The translations under genes and the position numbers were made by a program. Below are positions 33,621-42,021 of a DNA stretch of 64,000 bases, one piece after another. Numbering within the stretch: the first letter of the stretch is position 1; every line of letters begins with the position of its first letter. This DNA comes from Anaerolineae bacterium (GTDB taxonomy: Bacteria; Chloroflexota; Anaerolineae; Aggregatilineales; J027), in the NCBI GenBank assembly GCA_008933735.1, contig WBUL01000004.1, positions 62,001 to 126,000 on the forward strand, written 5' to 3'. The notes under the pieces are model-generated. The model was not told the origin of the DNA and did no database searches. It saw nothing but the letters and a program-made list of their open reading frames with translations.

Positions 33621-34032
33621 GCCGTGTCAGGCGGTTCTCACTACGCTCATCTTCTTCGGTGGTGGGCGCAAGCTCGATTTCTTCTGGCGTTTCAAATGGA
33701 TCGCTGACATATCCGCTCTCGTCAGGGTCGCCGAAAAAACTCTCAAAATCCGGCACGATGATGCGCTGGACATTCGGCGGATCTTTGGGTGGCGTATGAT
33801 GTGTCCGGAATAAGCGCAGGCGGCGCAGCCCACGTCGGAAAAACAAGCGGTATATATCCACGAGTTCATCCTGCCCCAGTTTCGAACGCAGCTCAAAATC
33901 ATTGGCCTTTGCCCATTGCAGGGCATTTTCTAACGCATTTTCGCCATGAAAGCGTATAATTTCTCCACCAGCGCCGTCGCAGATGTAGATGTCACCAATG
34001 ATTTCATCTTCTTCGATATAAAAGTGTGGCAT
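33616..34032 (-). CDS. Unrecognised small acidic protein
   Basis: 138 aa from ATG 34032; the longer frame begins with an Ile-rich stretch without a ribosome site. The N-terminus (MPHFYIEEDEIIGDIYICDGAGGEIIRFHGENALENALQWAKAN, for example IYICDGAGGEIIRFHGENAL) is a small alpha/beta unit. The middle is basic and aromatic (YRLFFRRGLRRLRLF). The C-terminus is strongly acidic with proline (FFGDPDESGYVSDPFETPEE). I do not recognise a family and see no catalytic motif. It is divergent from asnS, with 87 bp between the starts. Confidence 0.6.
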   Translation of the reverse strand: MPHFYIEEDEIIGDIYICDGAGGEIIRFHGENALENALQWAKANDFELRSKLGQDELVDIYRLFFRRGLRRLRLFRTHHTPPKDPPNVQRIIVPDFESFFGDPDESGYVSDPFETPEEIELAPTTEEDERSENRLTRL

Positions 34033-34119
34033 AATGGCTACAGTTCTAATCCTTATTAAGAGTATAGTTTTTTTTATGAGCACGCTGCAAACATTTGTAT
34101 TTCATTTGGAAGGAAAACT

Positions 34120-35457
34120 GTGAGCAAAATTATCACGATTTCAGAAATTGCCAACCATGTGGGCGAAGAAGTGACTGTGCGCGGGTGGTTGTATAACCGC
34201 ACAGACAAGGGAAAGTTGCAGTTTTTAAGTGTGCGTGATGGTTCGGGGATTGTCCAGGCGGTCGCCTTCAAAAAAGAACTGCCAGAATCCGATTTTACGG
34301 TAGCCCAATCCCTGACACAGGAAGCCTCGATTGTGATGACCGGCACGGTTCGCGCTGACGACCGTGCTCCCGGCTACCCTGGCGGCTACGAAATTGGGCT
34401 TAAAAATCTTCAGTTAATTCAACAGTCAGAAGGCTATCCTATAAGTCCGAAGGAACATGGCGTCGAATTTTTGATGGACAACCGTCATTTCTGGGTTCGC
34501 TCGCTGCGGCAGTGGGCGATTTTGCGTGTCCGGGCGACAGTGATTCGCGCCATCCGCAACTGGCTGGACGATCATGGGTATTTGCTGGTAGACACGCCAA
34601 TCCTCTCCGGTCTGGCAGGGGAGAATTCGACGGATTTGTTTGAGGTGGATTACTTTGGGGAACCTGCCTTCCTCGCGCAGACAGGCCAGCTTTACAACGA
34701 AGCCAATATGATGAGCTTCGGTAAAGTCTACTGCTTTGGGCCGACTTTCCGCGCTGAACGTTCCAAAACCCGTCGCCATCTGGTCGAATTCTGGATGGTG
34801 GAGCCTGAAATGGCGTTCTTCAACCTGGAAGACCTGATGGAGATGGAGGAACAGTTTGTCAGCGCGATTGTGCAGGCGGTCCTAAAAAATCATGAGCAGG
34901 AACTAAAAATCCTGGAGCGAGATACCAGCCGACTGACACAGGTTACGCCGCCTTTTGCCCGTATTTCTTATGATGACGCCGTAAAACTGGTAGCAGAAAT
35001 TCGTGAGAAAACAGATGACCCGGAGCAAAAAGAACTGCTCAGGCTTGACTGGGGAACGGATTTTGGCAGCCCGCATGAAACAGTTATCGCTGAATCATTC
35101 GACCGGCCCGTGTTTGTCTATCACTACCCTACGGCAGTGAAAGCCTTTTACATGCAGCCAGTGGCTGGCCGTCCGGAAATCTGCCGCAGCGTAGATTTGC
35201 TCGCGCCGGAAGGTTACGGTGAAATCACAGGCGGCAGCGAGCGCATCCATGATGCCGAACTGCTGGCAGAACGGGTCAAGGAAGTTGGAATTGACCCGGA
35301 AAATTACACCTGGTATCTCGACTTACGTAAATTCGGCAGCGTGCCGCACTCCGGCTTTGGTTTGGGGGTTGAGCGCACGGTGGCCTGGATTTGTGGACTG
35401 CCGCATGTCCGCGAGACGATCCCGTATGCCCGGACTTTAAACCGACTCTTCCCATAG
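34120..35457 (+). CDS. asnS: Asparaginyl-tRNA synthetase
   Basis: 445 aa from GTG 34120 with GGAAGGA upstream. An N-terminal OB-fold anticodon-binding domain ([24 protein letters not shown]) is followed by a class II core. Motif 2 is in [28 protein letters not shown] (quoted as [20 protein letters not shown]), and motif 3 in [28 protein letters not shown] rather than the HLPEF pattern separates it from AspRS and agrees with AsnRS. It charges tRNA-Asn in the cytoplasm. The GNAT gene follows after 4 nt. Confidence 0.95.
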   Translation: MSKIITISEIANHVGEEVTVRGWLYNRTDKGKLQFLSVRDGSGIVQAVAFKKELPESDFTVAQSLTQEASIVMTGTVRADDRAPGYPGGYEIGLKNLQLIQQSEGYPISPKEHGVEFLMDNRHFWVRSLRQWAILRVRATVIRAIRNWLDDHGYLLVDTPILSGLAGENSTDLFEVDYFGEPAFLAQTGQLYNEANMMSFGKVYCFGPTFRAERSKTRRHLVEFWMVEPEMAFFNLEDLMEMEEQFVSAIVQAVLKNHEQELKILERDTSRLTQVTPPFARISYDDAVKLVAEIREKTDDPEQKELLRLDWGTDFGSPHETVIAESFDRPVFVYHYPTAVKAFYMQPVAGRPEICRSVDLLAPEGYGEITGGSERIHDAELLAERVKEVGIDPENYTWYLDLRKFGSVPHSGFGLGVERTVAWICGLPHVRETIPYARTLNRLFP

Positions 35458-35461
35458 GCCT

Positions 35462-36193
35462 ATGGAATTGATCGAAGCGCGGCGCAAAATCCGCCAACTG
35501 ATTGACGAAAACAGCCCGGACGATGCCCCCACCGCGTATTATGCGCTGTTCCATGCTCCCGAACGTTCGGTGCTGTTCACCCGTCAGGATAACCAGGGGC
35601 GCCTTCTGGGATTTGTCGGGCGTTTCCAGACCGGCGTTGACCTGTTTCGTCCACTGATAACGCTGAAGTGTTCGTCGCCAGAAGGAGCGGCGGAGCTCAT
35701 GGAAAAAGCGCTCATTCCGGGACGGCCTTACATCCTGTTTTCCAGTTTGAACCAGCTTGCGATGGTTGGAGGAAGTATGCAAATGGAAAACCAGCGTATT
35801 TTACGGATTTACGCGGTTGAGCCGTCGCGGTTTAAGCCGGAAATGAATGTCCTGGTGGTACACAAAAACACCGCCAGTGGTCTGCCGCGCTGTGAAATTC
35901 AGGATGCGACAGGCAAACCTGCTGCGGTTGCCGGAGTCAATTGGAAAAGCCCGGCTTTTGCGGAAATCTACGTCCATACGGAACCCCAGGCTCGCCAAAA
36001 GGGACATGGGCGGACGGTGGTATCTGCCCTGACTCAACGACTGCTGGCGGAGGGGGTTCGTCCGGTGTATCTGGTCGAGGGTAATAATATACCCTCAGTA
36101 CAGTTGGTCGAAAGTCTCGGTTACGTTGATACGGGTTCAAGGCAGGTCTATGCTGAAACCATCTACAAAGGCCATCGCAAGTTTTCAGTTTAG
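35462..36193 (+). CDS. GNAT-family N-acetyltransferase-like protein
   Basis: 243 aa, starting 4 nt after asnS. The C-terminal half (about 130-240) is GNAT-like: FAEIYVHTEPQARQKGHGRTVVSALTQRLLAEG contains the acetyl-CoA loop (ARQKGHGRTVV), and PVYLVEGNNIPSVQLVESLGYVDTG is the usual C-terminal signature. The N-terminal half (residues 1-125) is a different domain with ALFHAPERSVLFTRQDNQGR, resembling GNAT-associated N-terminal domains. The substrate is unknown. Linkage to asnS may only reflect shared transcription. A hairpin terminator follows directly. Confidence 0.85.
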   Translation: MELIEARRKIRQLIDENSPDDAPTAYYALFHAPERSVLFTRQDNQGRLLGFVGRFQTGVDLFRPLITLKCSSPEGAAELMEKALIPGRPYILFSSLNQLAMVGGSMQMENQRILRIYAVEPSRFKPEMNVLVVHKNTASGLPRCEIQDATGKPAAVAGVNWKSPAFAEIYVHTEPQARQKGHGRTVVSALTQRLLAEGVRPVYLVEGNNIPSVQLVESLGYVDTGSRQVYAETIYKGHRKFSV

Positions 36194-36224
36194 GGCAGGA
36201 GTGATTTGCCTGCCCCCCCGTTTT
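36193..36224. terminator. Hairpin terminator between convergent GNAT and uracil-DNA glycosylase genes
   Basis: Stem GGGCAGG/CCTGCCC (36193-36199 with 36209-36215), loop 9 nt, then a C-rich gap and four T on the plus strand. Moderately convincing. Confidence 0.6.
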
Positions 36225-36225
36225 C

Positions 36226-36822
36226 TCATGCAAACTGCTTCAAAATCTGAAAATCCTCAAGCAGGATAGCTTTTTGTGACTGGGTATACAGCGCAACGGC
36301 AGGATGGAACAGGGGCACGATATGGATTTTTCCATAGGAAGCCTGCGCTTCAATCACCCGGCCATGCAGTTGGCTGATTTTTTCGCTCTTTTCTGGCACA
36401 TCAAATAACTTCAGAACAAATTCCATAGAAAACCGCCCCAGAGTCGCAAAGACAGCGGGTTGGATAATGTCAATTTGCTGTATCAGCAGCGGTGAATAAA
36501 GTCTGATTTCCTCCGGTTTGGGGTCCCGGTTATCAGGAGGGCGATCTTTAACGATGTTGGTAATATACACGTCTTCCCGCTTCAGGTTAATTCCTTCGAG
36601 CATCTTGTCCAGGAATTTGCCCGACGCGCCAACGAAAGGCATTCCTTTTTCCGCTTCTTTTTTTCCCGGTGCTTCGCCAATGAACATGATCCTGGCATCT
36701 GGGCTGCCCTGCCCCAAGACTGGCAGGTAGTTGTTCTGTTTTCGGTATTCATAAAGCGGGGAGTCAGTCAAATTCAGCAGGGTGTCGTGAAGAGCTTGCA
36801 GTTTTTCAGTTTTTTCGGACAT
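36226..36822 (-). CDS. Family 4-like uracil-DNA glycosylase without Fe-S cysteines
   Basis: 198 aa from ATG 36822, preceded by GAGGAAG. Family landmarks: IMFIGEAPGKKEAEKGMPFVG (quoted as FIGEAPGKKEAEKGMPFVG), TNIVKDRPPDNRDPKPEEI, AVFATLGRFSMEFVL and PLFHPAVALY. Family 4 enzymes normally hold a 4Fe-4S cluster through four Cys; this protein has no Cys at all, and the usual VKCRPPxNR reads VKDRPPDNR. The catalytic-region residues are otherwise retained, so uracil excision is plausible. It follows the Ser/Thr kinase gene, with a promoter-like TATAAT and a strong hairpin in between. Confidence 0.88.
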   Translation of the reverse strand: MSEKTEKLQALHDTLLNLTDSPLYEYRKQNNYLPVLGQGSPDARIMFIGEAPGKKEAEKGMPFVGASGKFLDKMLEGINLKREDVYITNIVKDRPPDNRDPKPEEIRLYSPLLIQQIDIIQPAVFATLGRFSMEFVLKLFDVPEKSEKISQLHGRVIEAQASYGKIHIVPLFHPAVALYTQSQKAILLEDFQILKQFA

Positions 36823-36839
36823 GCTTCCTCGTTTCTGCT

Positions 36840-36870
36840 GGTCGGGGCGGTTGCCACTCACGCCCCGACC
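36840..36870 (-). other. Strong hairpin in the leader of the uracil-DNA glycosylase gene
   Basis: Perfect 10-bp GC-rich stem GGTCGGGGCG/CGCCCCGACC with an 11-nt loop, without a T-tract on either strand. It lies between the kinase stop (36894) and the glycosylase ATG (36822). Confidence 0.7.
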
Positions 36871-36884
36871 AGAACATATGTCCT

Positions 36885-36890
36885 ATTATA
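36885..36890 (-). promoter_or_regulatory. -10-like box between the kinase and glycosylase genes
   Basis: GCTATAATAGG on the minus strand just after the kinase stop, 62 nt before ATG 36822. If used, the hairpin at 36840-36870 is in the 5' untranslated region. Confidence 0.4.
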
Positions 36891-36893
36891 GCA

Positions 36894-39800
36894 TCATTCG
36901 TTGACAGATGTGTCACGGAAAATCAGATCGTCAAAATGGGCGACGGTATTGGGCTCAACACCTATGGCCAGGGTGCCGCTGAGCAGTTCTACCCCGCGAA
37001 TCGCGGTCAGCAAACGACCATCCGCAAAAAAGGCCATTCTATCATCCAAGGCGACAATGAGGATTTCCACCCAGCCGGTTTCATCCACATCCAGAACTTC
37101 TTCATAAAAGGGGGTACGGTTGGATTGGGTTTGTGGCGCAATACGTACCACGATATTGCCAATGTCATCCTTAACCAGCGACACTTTGTACTGGAACAGC
37201 CCGCCTGACGCATTCGGGACGGAACGAATCCCGACCCAGGCTTCAGATCCGGATGGTGCATCATCGGGGATCCGAACATCCACTTTTACATACAAATCAC
37301 TGGAATCGCGGAAGTTCGCCCGATCTAACCCATCCCCGAAAACATTGCGGGTGCTGTCGATTTCAGGCCGGATGCGGCGGAAAACGGTCAAATCTTCGGC
37401 GGTCATGATGTAGTAGCGACGGTGGTCAGCATTGAAATCAACTGTTTCGTCCAGAAAATATTCGCCGGGGTCATTTTCCCACCATCCGCGTGTACGGAAG
37501 CGATCCGTAAAATCTTCTGACCAATCCCAGCGTAAATCGCGTTCCGGGCGTGTGCGAAGCTGCTCAAAAACCTCAAACGCGAAACGGGCATCCGCTGTGC
37601 TGGAAAGCTCGGTTTCCGCAATCAGGAAATCGTCGATCCGCAGGCCGTCTCCTGCCTCGGTCTTAAAGCGAATCATGCCAGACGGCGGCAGGCCAGGTAA
37701 ATCGACTTCCAGGATAATGTCACCTTCGTCATAGATGGTGACCCGTTCACCAATCGCCGTCATGACGAATTCTTTGTAGCGGGCACGTCCATAGTAATTC
37801 CGCAGCGTTTCCGTCCAGACCGCTTCGTTGGCCGCGTTATACTGCGTTAGCGTCACATTTCCAGCATCCCAATCCAGACCCAGCGACCCCTGCGAAGATT
37901 CTCGGACAAACATGGCAAAGCTCACTGCTGTATTATTCAGCCGCGCATAGAGGACAAAATTCTGCATTGGCGGCGTGATGGGACTGACTTCGGCTGCCCC
38001 ATCCATCTGCAACACCTGACTTTCTCCCGATTCAACGAACAGGGTCACGGCCTGCTGGCTGCTGCGTTCCCAGGTGGTTGGGAAGGTTGAACTTTCAAAA
38101 TGGTCGCTGGCGATCTCAGGAAGCTGGACGATTAAATCATCCCATCCAACTTCGCCCGCTGCCTGGCTAGAGACGGTTTGGAGCAAAATACCGCCCGGCG
38201 GAAGCGGGATATTGCGGTCATCTTCACCTATCACCAGTTTCTTTTCCTGGTATACGTACACACGCGGGCCTTCTACCCAGACGGTAAATTCGTACCAGCG
38301 CCCGTTGAGGATTTGCGCCGTACCGCGAACCCGGCCAATTTCACGTTCGTTATTTCGTGAGGGAATCGCGCCGGGCTGCCCACGCTTCAAAACCAGGCTG
38401 CCCGCGAAAATTTCCAGCGCGTAGTAACCATAGTTCGGATCAAATTTGAAAATGAACCGGGCCCCACTGCTGGATTGAATCAGGTTGACCCGGAAGGACA
38501 TCAACAGGTCTTCCGATTCGGGCTGTATCCACTGGGGAACAACCTGCCCCATGACCGTCATCGCGCTGTCAAGGCCGGTTCTGCCGTAAATCGCTGTTTC
38601 ACCCCCGTCGGTGCGCTGCTGCCATTGGTTCGGATCAAACTCCCACAGGGCGAGCGAATCTTCCGCCTCAAAATCGGCTATAAAAGGCAGTGTTCCAGGC
38701 GGGATTGGAGTCGCGGTCGGGATCGGTGTATCTGTTGGTGTGAACGCTTCAGTGGGTGTCAGTGTCAGGGTGCTGGTGGGGGTGTCCGTCGCGGTGTTCG
38801 TTGGCGTCGGTGTATTCGTCGCTGTCGGCGTATCGGTTGCGGTATCCGTTGGGGTTGGCGTGTCCGACGGTGTAACTGTTGGCGACGGGGTAATCGTTGG
38901 GGTATCGGTCACGGTCGGGGTCGGGGAAATAATCACAGCAATGGTATCCAGGTTGCCGTACACCTCGATCTGCTGCGCGAACATCCAGCCGGTCACCCCT
39001 AAAAATTCGACCTGATACCACAATCCATCCGGTGTCTCACCGATAACCAGCAAATCTGCCCCTTCAACGGCAACCATGATTTCCTGGGAAAGTGAATTGG
39101 GTTCGGCAAAGATCGTCCCTCGACTGACCAGCACCCGTGCCCGTGCCTCCGTTGGTGTGTGGGTTGCGGTGGGTGTGTCGGTCGGGGTATCCGTTCTGGT
39201 CGGCGTGTCGGTCGGGGTATTCGACGGGGTGTTTGTACTTGTTGGTGTGCTGGTTGCGGTGGGTGTGTCGGTGGATGTACTGGTTGCAGTAGCCGTATCC
39301 GTTGGCGTGTCTGTTCTGGTAGGGGTGGGAGTACGGGTAGGGGTGTCACTGGGTACAGTGATCGGTATATCGGTCGGCAGCGCCCGACGAGTTACACTGG
39401 GGACAACGGCGATTCCTGCTTGTTCTGAGGGAGTGATCGTTGGGATGTCCGTTTTTGCGGCGGCTTCTTTGCTGCCGTCTTCGCCACCACCAAGCGCCAA
39501 AAAGGCAATAACCGCGATGATCACCAGAACAGCCAGAATCCCCACCCCGGCCAGCCAGGGACTTCCCCGGTGGAAAGGCGTTTTTTTGATCTCTCCGGAG
39601 TCAAGAACGGTTGCCGTTTCTCCTGTTGATGCCCGTTCAATTTTGGTAGGGTCGTCGCTTACATTCGTAACGCTGGTTTTATGAACAACAGCGATGTCCG
39701 CAATTGTTTCCTGGGCGAGCATTTTTAATTTCAGGGGCTGTGCAGAAGCACCCACCATCTCCAGTAGGGCGTTCGCCAGCTCGGTTCCAGTCTGGTAGCG

Positions 39801-40559
39801 CTCATCCGGATTCTTGGCAAGCGACTTTTTGATGACCGCGTCCAGGGCTTCTGGCAGGTCGGGGGCAAAATTATGGAGCGATGGGATCGGGTCATTGATG
39901 TGTTTGAGAATGACCGCCATCGGGGTATCCCCAATGTAAGGGAGCCGTCCGGTAAGAAGCTCAAACAGCATCGCGCCCATCGCGTACACATCGGCACGCC
40001 CGTCAATCTCCGCCCCCATGCTCTGTTCGGGGGCCATATATCCTGGAGTACCAACGGCCATCCCGGTTGCGGTCAGATGTTCACCTGCCTCGGTCATACG
40101 GGCGATGCCAAAATCAGTGACAAAAATGTTGCCATCCCCATCGATCATAATATTCGAGGGTTTAACATCACGATGGATCACCCCCTGCCGATGGGCATAA
40201 TCCAGCGCCGATCCTAATTGGCGGTAAATATGAGAAATATCTTCTAAAGGCAGTTGTGTTCTTGCAAGAATATCTTTTAGGGTTCCCGTGGCAAGATACC
40301 GCATCACGATATAGGGTGGGATGTGTTTACCATCGTAATCGTACACGGGCAGAATATGGGGATGTTCCAAGCGAGCAATAATCTGTGCTTCGCGCTGGAA
40401 GCGCTCAAGGGTAGTTGAGTCGCTGGTAATGGCCCTGTGAATCACCTTGACCGCCACAAAGCGTCCCATCGACTCCTGCCGCGCCAGATACACGGTCGCC
40501 ATCCCGCCAGCGCCGATTTCTTCCAGGATTTCGTAAGGCCCGATTTTCGTAAGTGCCAT
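36894..40559 (-). CDS. Transmembrane Ser/Thr protein kinase with SH3-like and three lectin-like outer domains
   Basis: 1221 aa from ATG 40559, with AGGGGGAAG upstream. The cytoplasmic kinase domain (about 1-265) is complete: GAGGMATVYLAR, VAVKVI, HRDVKPSNIM, DFGIARM and GTPGYMAPEQ. A juxtamembrane segment and one membrane helix (about 332-356, LAGVGILAVLVIIAVIAFLA) follow. Outside are a first Thr/Pro repeat stalk, a bacterial SH3-like domain (about 470-535, WYQVEFLGVTGWMFAQQIEV), a second stalk and three concanavalin/LamG-like beta-sandwiches starting near 625, 818 and 1010. This differs from the PASTA kinases of Firmicutes. Glycan sensing is inferred. Confidence 0.92.
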   Translation of the reverse strand: MALTKIGPYEILEEIGAGGMATVYLARQESMGRFVAVKVIHRAITSDSTTLERFQREAQIIARLEHPHILPVYDYDGKHIPPYIVMRYLATGTLKDILARTQLPLEDISHIYRQLGSALDYAHRQGVIHRDVKPSNIMIDGDGNIFVTDFGIARMTEAGEHLTATGMAVGTPGYMAPEQSMGAEIDGRADVYAMGAMLFELLTGRLPYIGDTPMAVILKHINDPIPSLHNFAPDLPEALDAVIKKSLAKNPDERYQTGTELANALLEMVGASAQPLKLKMLAQETIADIAVVHKTSVTNVSDDPTKIERASTGETATVLDSGEIKKTPFHRGSPWLAGVGILAVLVIIAVIAFLALGGGEDGSKEAAAKTDIPTITPSEQAGIAVVPSVTRRALPTDIPITVPSDTPTRTPTPTRTDTPTDTATATSTSTDTPTATSTPTSTNTPSNTPTDTPTRTDTPTDTPTATHTPTEARARVLVSRGTIFAEPNSLSQEIMVAVEGADLLVIGETPDGLWYQVEFLGVTGWMFAQQIEVYGNLDTIAVIISPTPTVTDTPTITPSPTVTPSDTPTPTDTATDTPTATNTPTPTNTATDTPTSTLTLTPTEAFTPTDTPIPTATPIPPGTLPFIADFEAEDSLALWEFDPNQWQQRTDGGETAIYGRTGLDSAMTVMGQVVPQWIQPESEDLLMSFRVNLIQSSSGARFIFKFDPNYGYYALEIFAGSLVLKRGQPGAIPSRNNEREIGRVRGTAQILNGRWYEFTVWVEGPRVYVYQEKKLVIGEDDRNIPLPPGGILLQTVSSQAAGEVGWDDLIVQLPEIASDHFESSTFPTTWERSSQQAVTLFVESGESQVLQMDGAAEVSPITPPMQNFVLYARLNNTAVSFAMFVRESSQGSLGLDWDAGNVTLTQYNAANEAVWTETLRNYYGRARYKEFVMTAIGERVTIYDEGDIILEVDLPGLPPSGMIRFKTEAGDGLRIDDFLIAETELSSTADARFAFEVFEQLRTRPERDLRWDWSEDFTDRFRTRGWWENDPGEYFLDETVDFNADHRRYYIMTAEDLTVFRRIRPEIDSTRNVFGDGLDRANFRDSSDLYVKVDVRIPDDAPSGSEAWVGIRSVPNASGGLFQYKVSLVKDDIGNIVVRIAPQTQSNRTPFYEEVLDVDETGWVEILIVALDDRMAFFADGRLLTAIRGVELLSGTLAIGVEPNTVAHFDDLIFRDTSVNE
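38690..38940. repeat. Degenerate Thr/Pro-coding hexanucleotide tract (second stalk)
   Basis: Runs of GGTGTC/GGTATC-like hexamers (minus strand GACACC/ACNCCN) encode the DTPTATNTPTPTNT-type stalk. A similar tract at about 39140-39370 encodes the first stalk. These tracts are open in several frames. Confidence 0.7.
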
Positions 40560-40585
40560 CAATCTTCCCCCTGAAGAACTGCAAG

Positions 40586-40614
40586 TTTAACACACCTGGT
40601 AAATCGACTACAAT
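40586..40614 (+). promoter_or_regulatory. Candidate leaderless promoter of the MBOAT gene
   Basis: TTTAAC (40586-40591), 17-nt spacer, TACAAT (40609-40614), then 9 nt to ATG 40624. No ribosome site fits in the gap. Confidence 0.5.
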
Positions 40615-40623
40615 GAATGCCAT

Positions 40624-42021
40624 ATGGAAATCACAGAAATTCTCATCGCGGCGGCTGTCAGCCTGCTGATTGGGTGCTTCGTGCCGGAACGGTGGCGAAT
40701 AACCGTATTTTTTGTACTCAGTCTCATTGCCCTGTTCTGGCTGCAACCGCCTCTCCCTGTAGACAGGTTCATCTGGCTATTTCCGTTTGCAACCCTGTTT
40801 CTTACTGCCGCCGTCTGGTGGCTGACACGCTCGCCGGAAAATTCAGAAAACTGGCAGCAGATTGGCCTGCTGCTTGGTCTGGGCTGTGGGTTCGGCATGG
40901 TCATTTCCCGTCCAGATGCCTCTCCAGATTGGTTGAAATTGGCGACTATTGGCACGCTGGGTCTTGGCACTGTGGTTGGCGCAGCAGTCTTTACACGGGG
41001 TGAGATCGAATTTCGCAAACAAGCAGGGCTGGTCATAATTTTTTGTCTGGTGGTGATTCTTTTTGTTCTTAAAACGCCTGCCCTGGTGCGTTTTTTGAGC
41101 CAGGCTGCACGCTTCGCGGAGGGCATGGACACTCAGTCCGCCAGTGGGAGTGATCTTCAGTGGATTGGGATTTCGTACATTGCCTTCCGGTTGATTGCCG
41201 TGCTGCTGGACTTCCGCAATGACCGCCTGCCGGCCTTGAGTTTTCAGGAAGCGCTGCTTTATGTGATTTTCCCAGCCTCGCTTGTCGCCGGGCCAATTGA
41301 CCAGGCACAGCGTTTTACAGGGGATTTACGAGCACAGTCCCGCTTAGATGCTGAACGATTGGTGGATGCAGGTCGTCGTCTTACCAGCGGGGTGTTCAAA
41401 AAATTTGTTATCGCGGACAGTCTTGCGCTGGTGGCACTGTCACCTCGCATCGCTCAGGATGCCGACACCCTCTGGGGAGCATGGCTGGTTGTGTATCTCT
41501 ATGCCTTCCAGATTTTTTTTGACTTCAGCGGATATACCGATATCGCAATTGGGTTAGGTAAGCTGGTTGGGGTTGATCTGCCCGAAAATTTTGACCGTCC
41601 CTACTTGCGGCAAAATCTGGCGTTGTTCTGGCAGAGCTGGCACATGACCCTGACTCGCTGGTTTCGCACCTATTTTTTTATACCGCTCACACGCGCCCTG
41701 CTGCGGCGCAAACTGCCGATTTCTGATTATCTGGTGGCACAGCTTGCCACCATGACACTCATTGGCCTGTGGCATGGGGTCACCGTAAATTTTGTGCTGT
41801 GGGGAGTCTGGCACGCGGTGGGATTGACCATTCATAAACAAATCGCTGACCGCACCCGTCCCTGGTATCTCCGCCAGCGCCAGAAACCATGGGCGAACCG
41901 CCTTATTTATGGGAGCGGCGTTTTCGTGACCTTTCATTACGTGGTGCTGGGATGGGTCTTTTTTGCCCTGCCCGAACCCTGGATGAGCTTTGAGCTATTT
42001 GGAAAGCTGTTTGGACAATGA
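40624..42021 (+). CDS. MBOAT-family membrane O-acyltransferase (AlgI/DltB-like)
   Basis: 465 aa with about eleven hydrophobic helices. The MBOAT core is clear: FFDFSGYTDIAIGLGKLVG, LPENFDRPYLRQNLALFWQS, WHMTLTRWFRTYFFIPLTR and LIGLWHGVTVNFVLWGVWHA, the last holding the catalytic His. Family members pass acetyl or D-alanyl groups across the membrane for attachment to surface polysaccharides. The following gene is an SGNH-type protein in a 4-bp overlap, which is the usual partner for polysaccharide O-acetylation. The N-terminal 130 residues, with several extra helices, are less conserved. The target glycan is unknown. Confidence 0.93.
   Translation: MEITEILIAAAVSLLIGCFVPERWRITVFFVLSLIALFWLQPPLPVDRFIWLFPFATLFLTAAVWWLTRSPENSENWQQIGLLLGLGCGFGMVISRPDASPDWLKLATIGTLGLGTVVGAAVFTRGEIEFRKQAGLVIIFCLVVILFVLKTPALVRFLSQAARFAEGMDTQSASGSDLQWIGISYIAFRLIAVLLDFRNDRLPALSFQEALLYVIFPASLVAGPIDQAQRFTGDLRAQSRLDAERLVDAGRRLTSGVFKKFVIADSLALVALSPRIAQDADTLWGAWLVVYLYAFQIFFDFSGYTDIAIGLGKLVGVDLPENFDRPYLRQNLALFWQSWHMTLTRWFRTYFFIPLTRALLRRKLPISDYLVAQLATMTLIGLWHGVTVNFVLWGVWHAVGLTIHKQIADRTRPWYLRQRQKPWANRLIYGSGVFVTFHYVVLGWVFFALPEPWMSFELFGKLFGQ

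Noticed and set aside
38690-39370. Short repeated units in the kinase gene resembling a CRISPR or minisatellite array
   Set aside because: The units are degenerate Thr/Pro codons without spacers of fixed length, and they stay in frame with the kinase. They encode protein stalks. Similar tracts occur in 3830-3950, 21395-21520 and 23190-23370.
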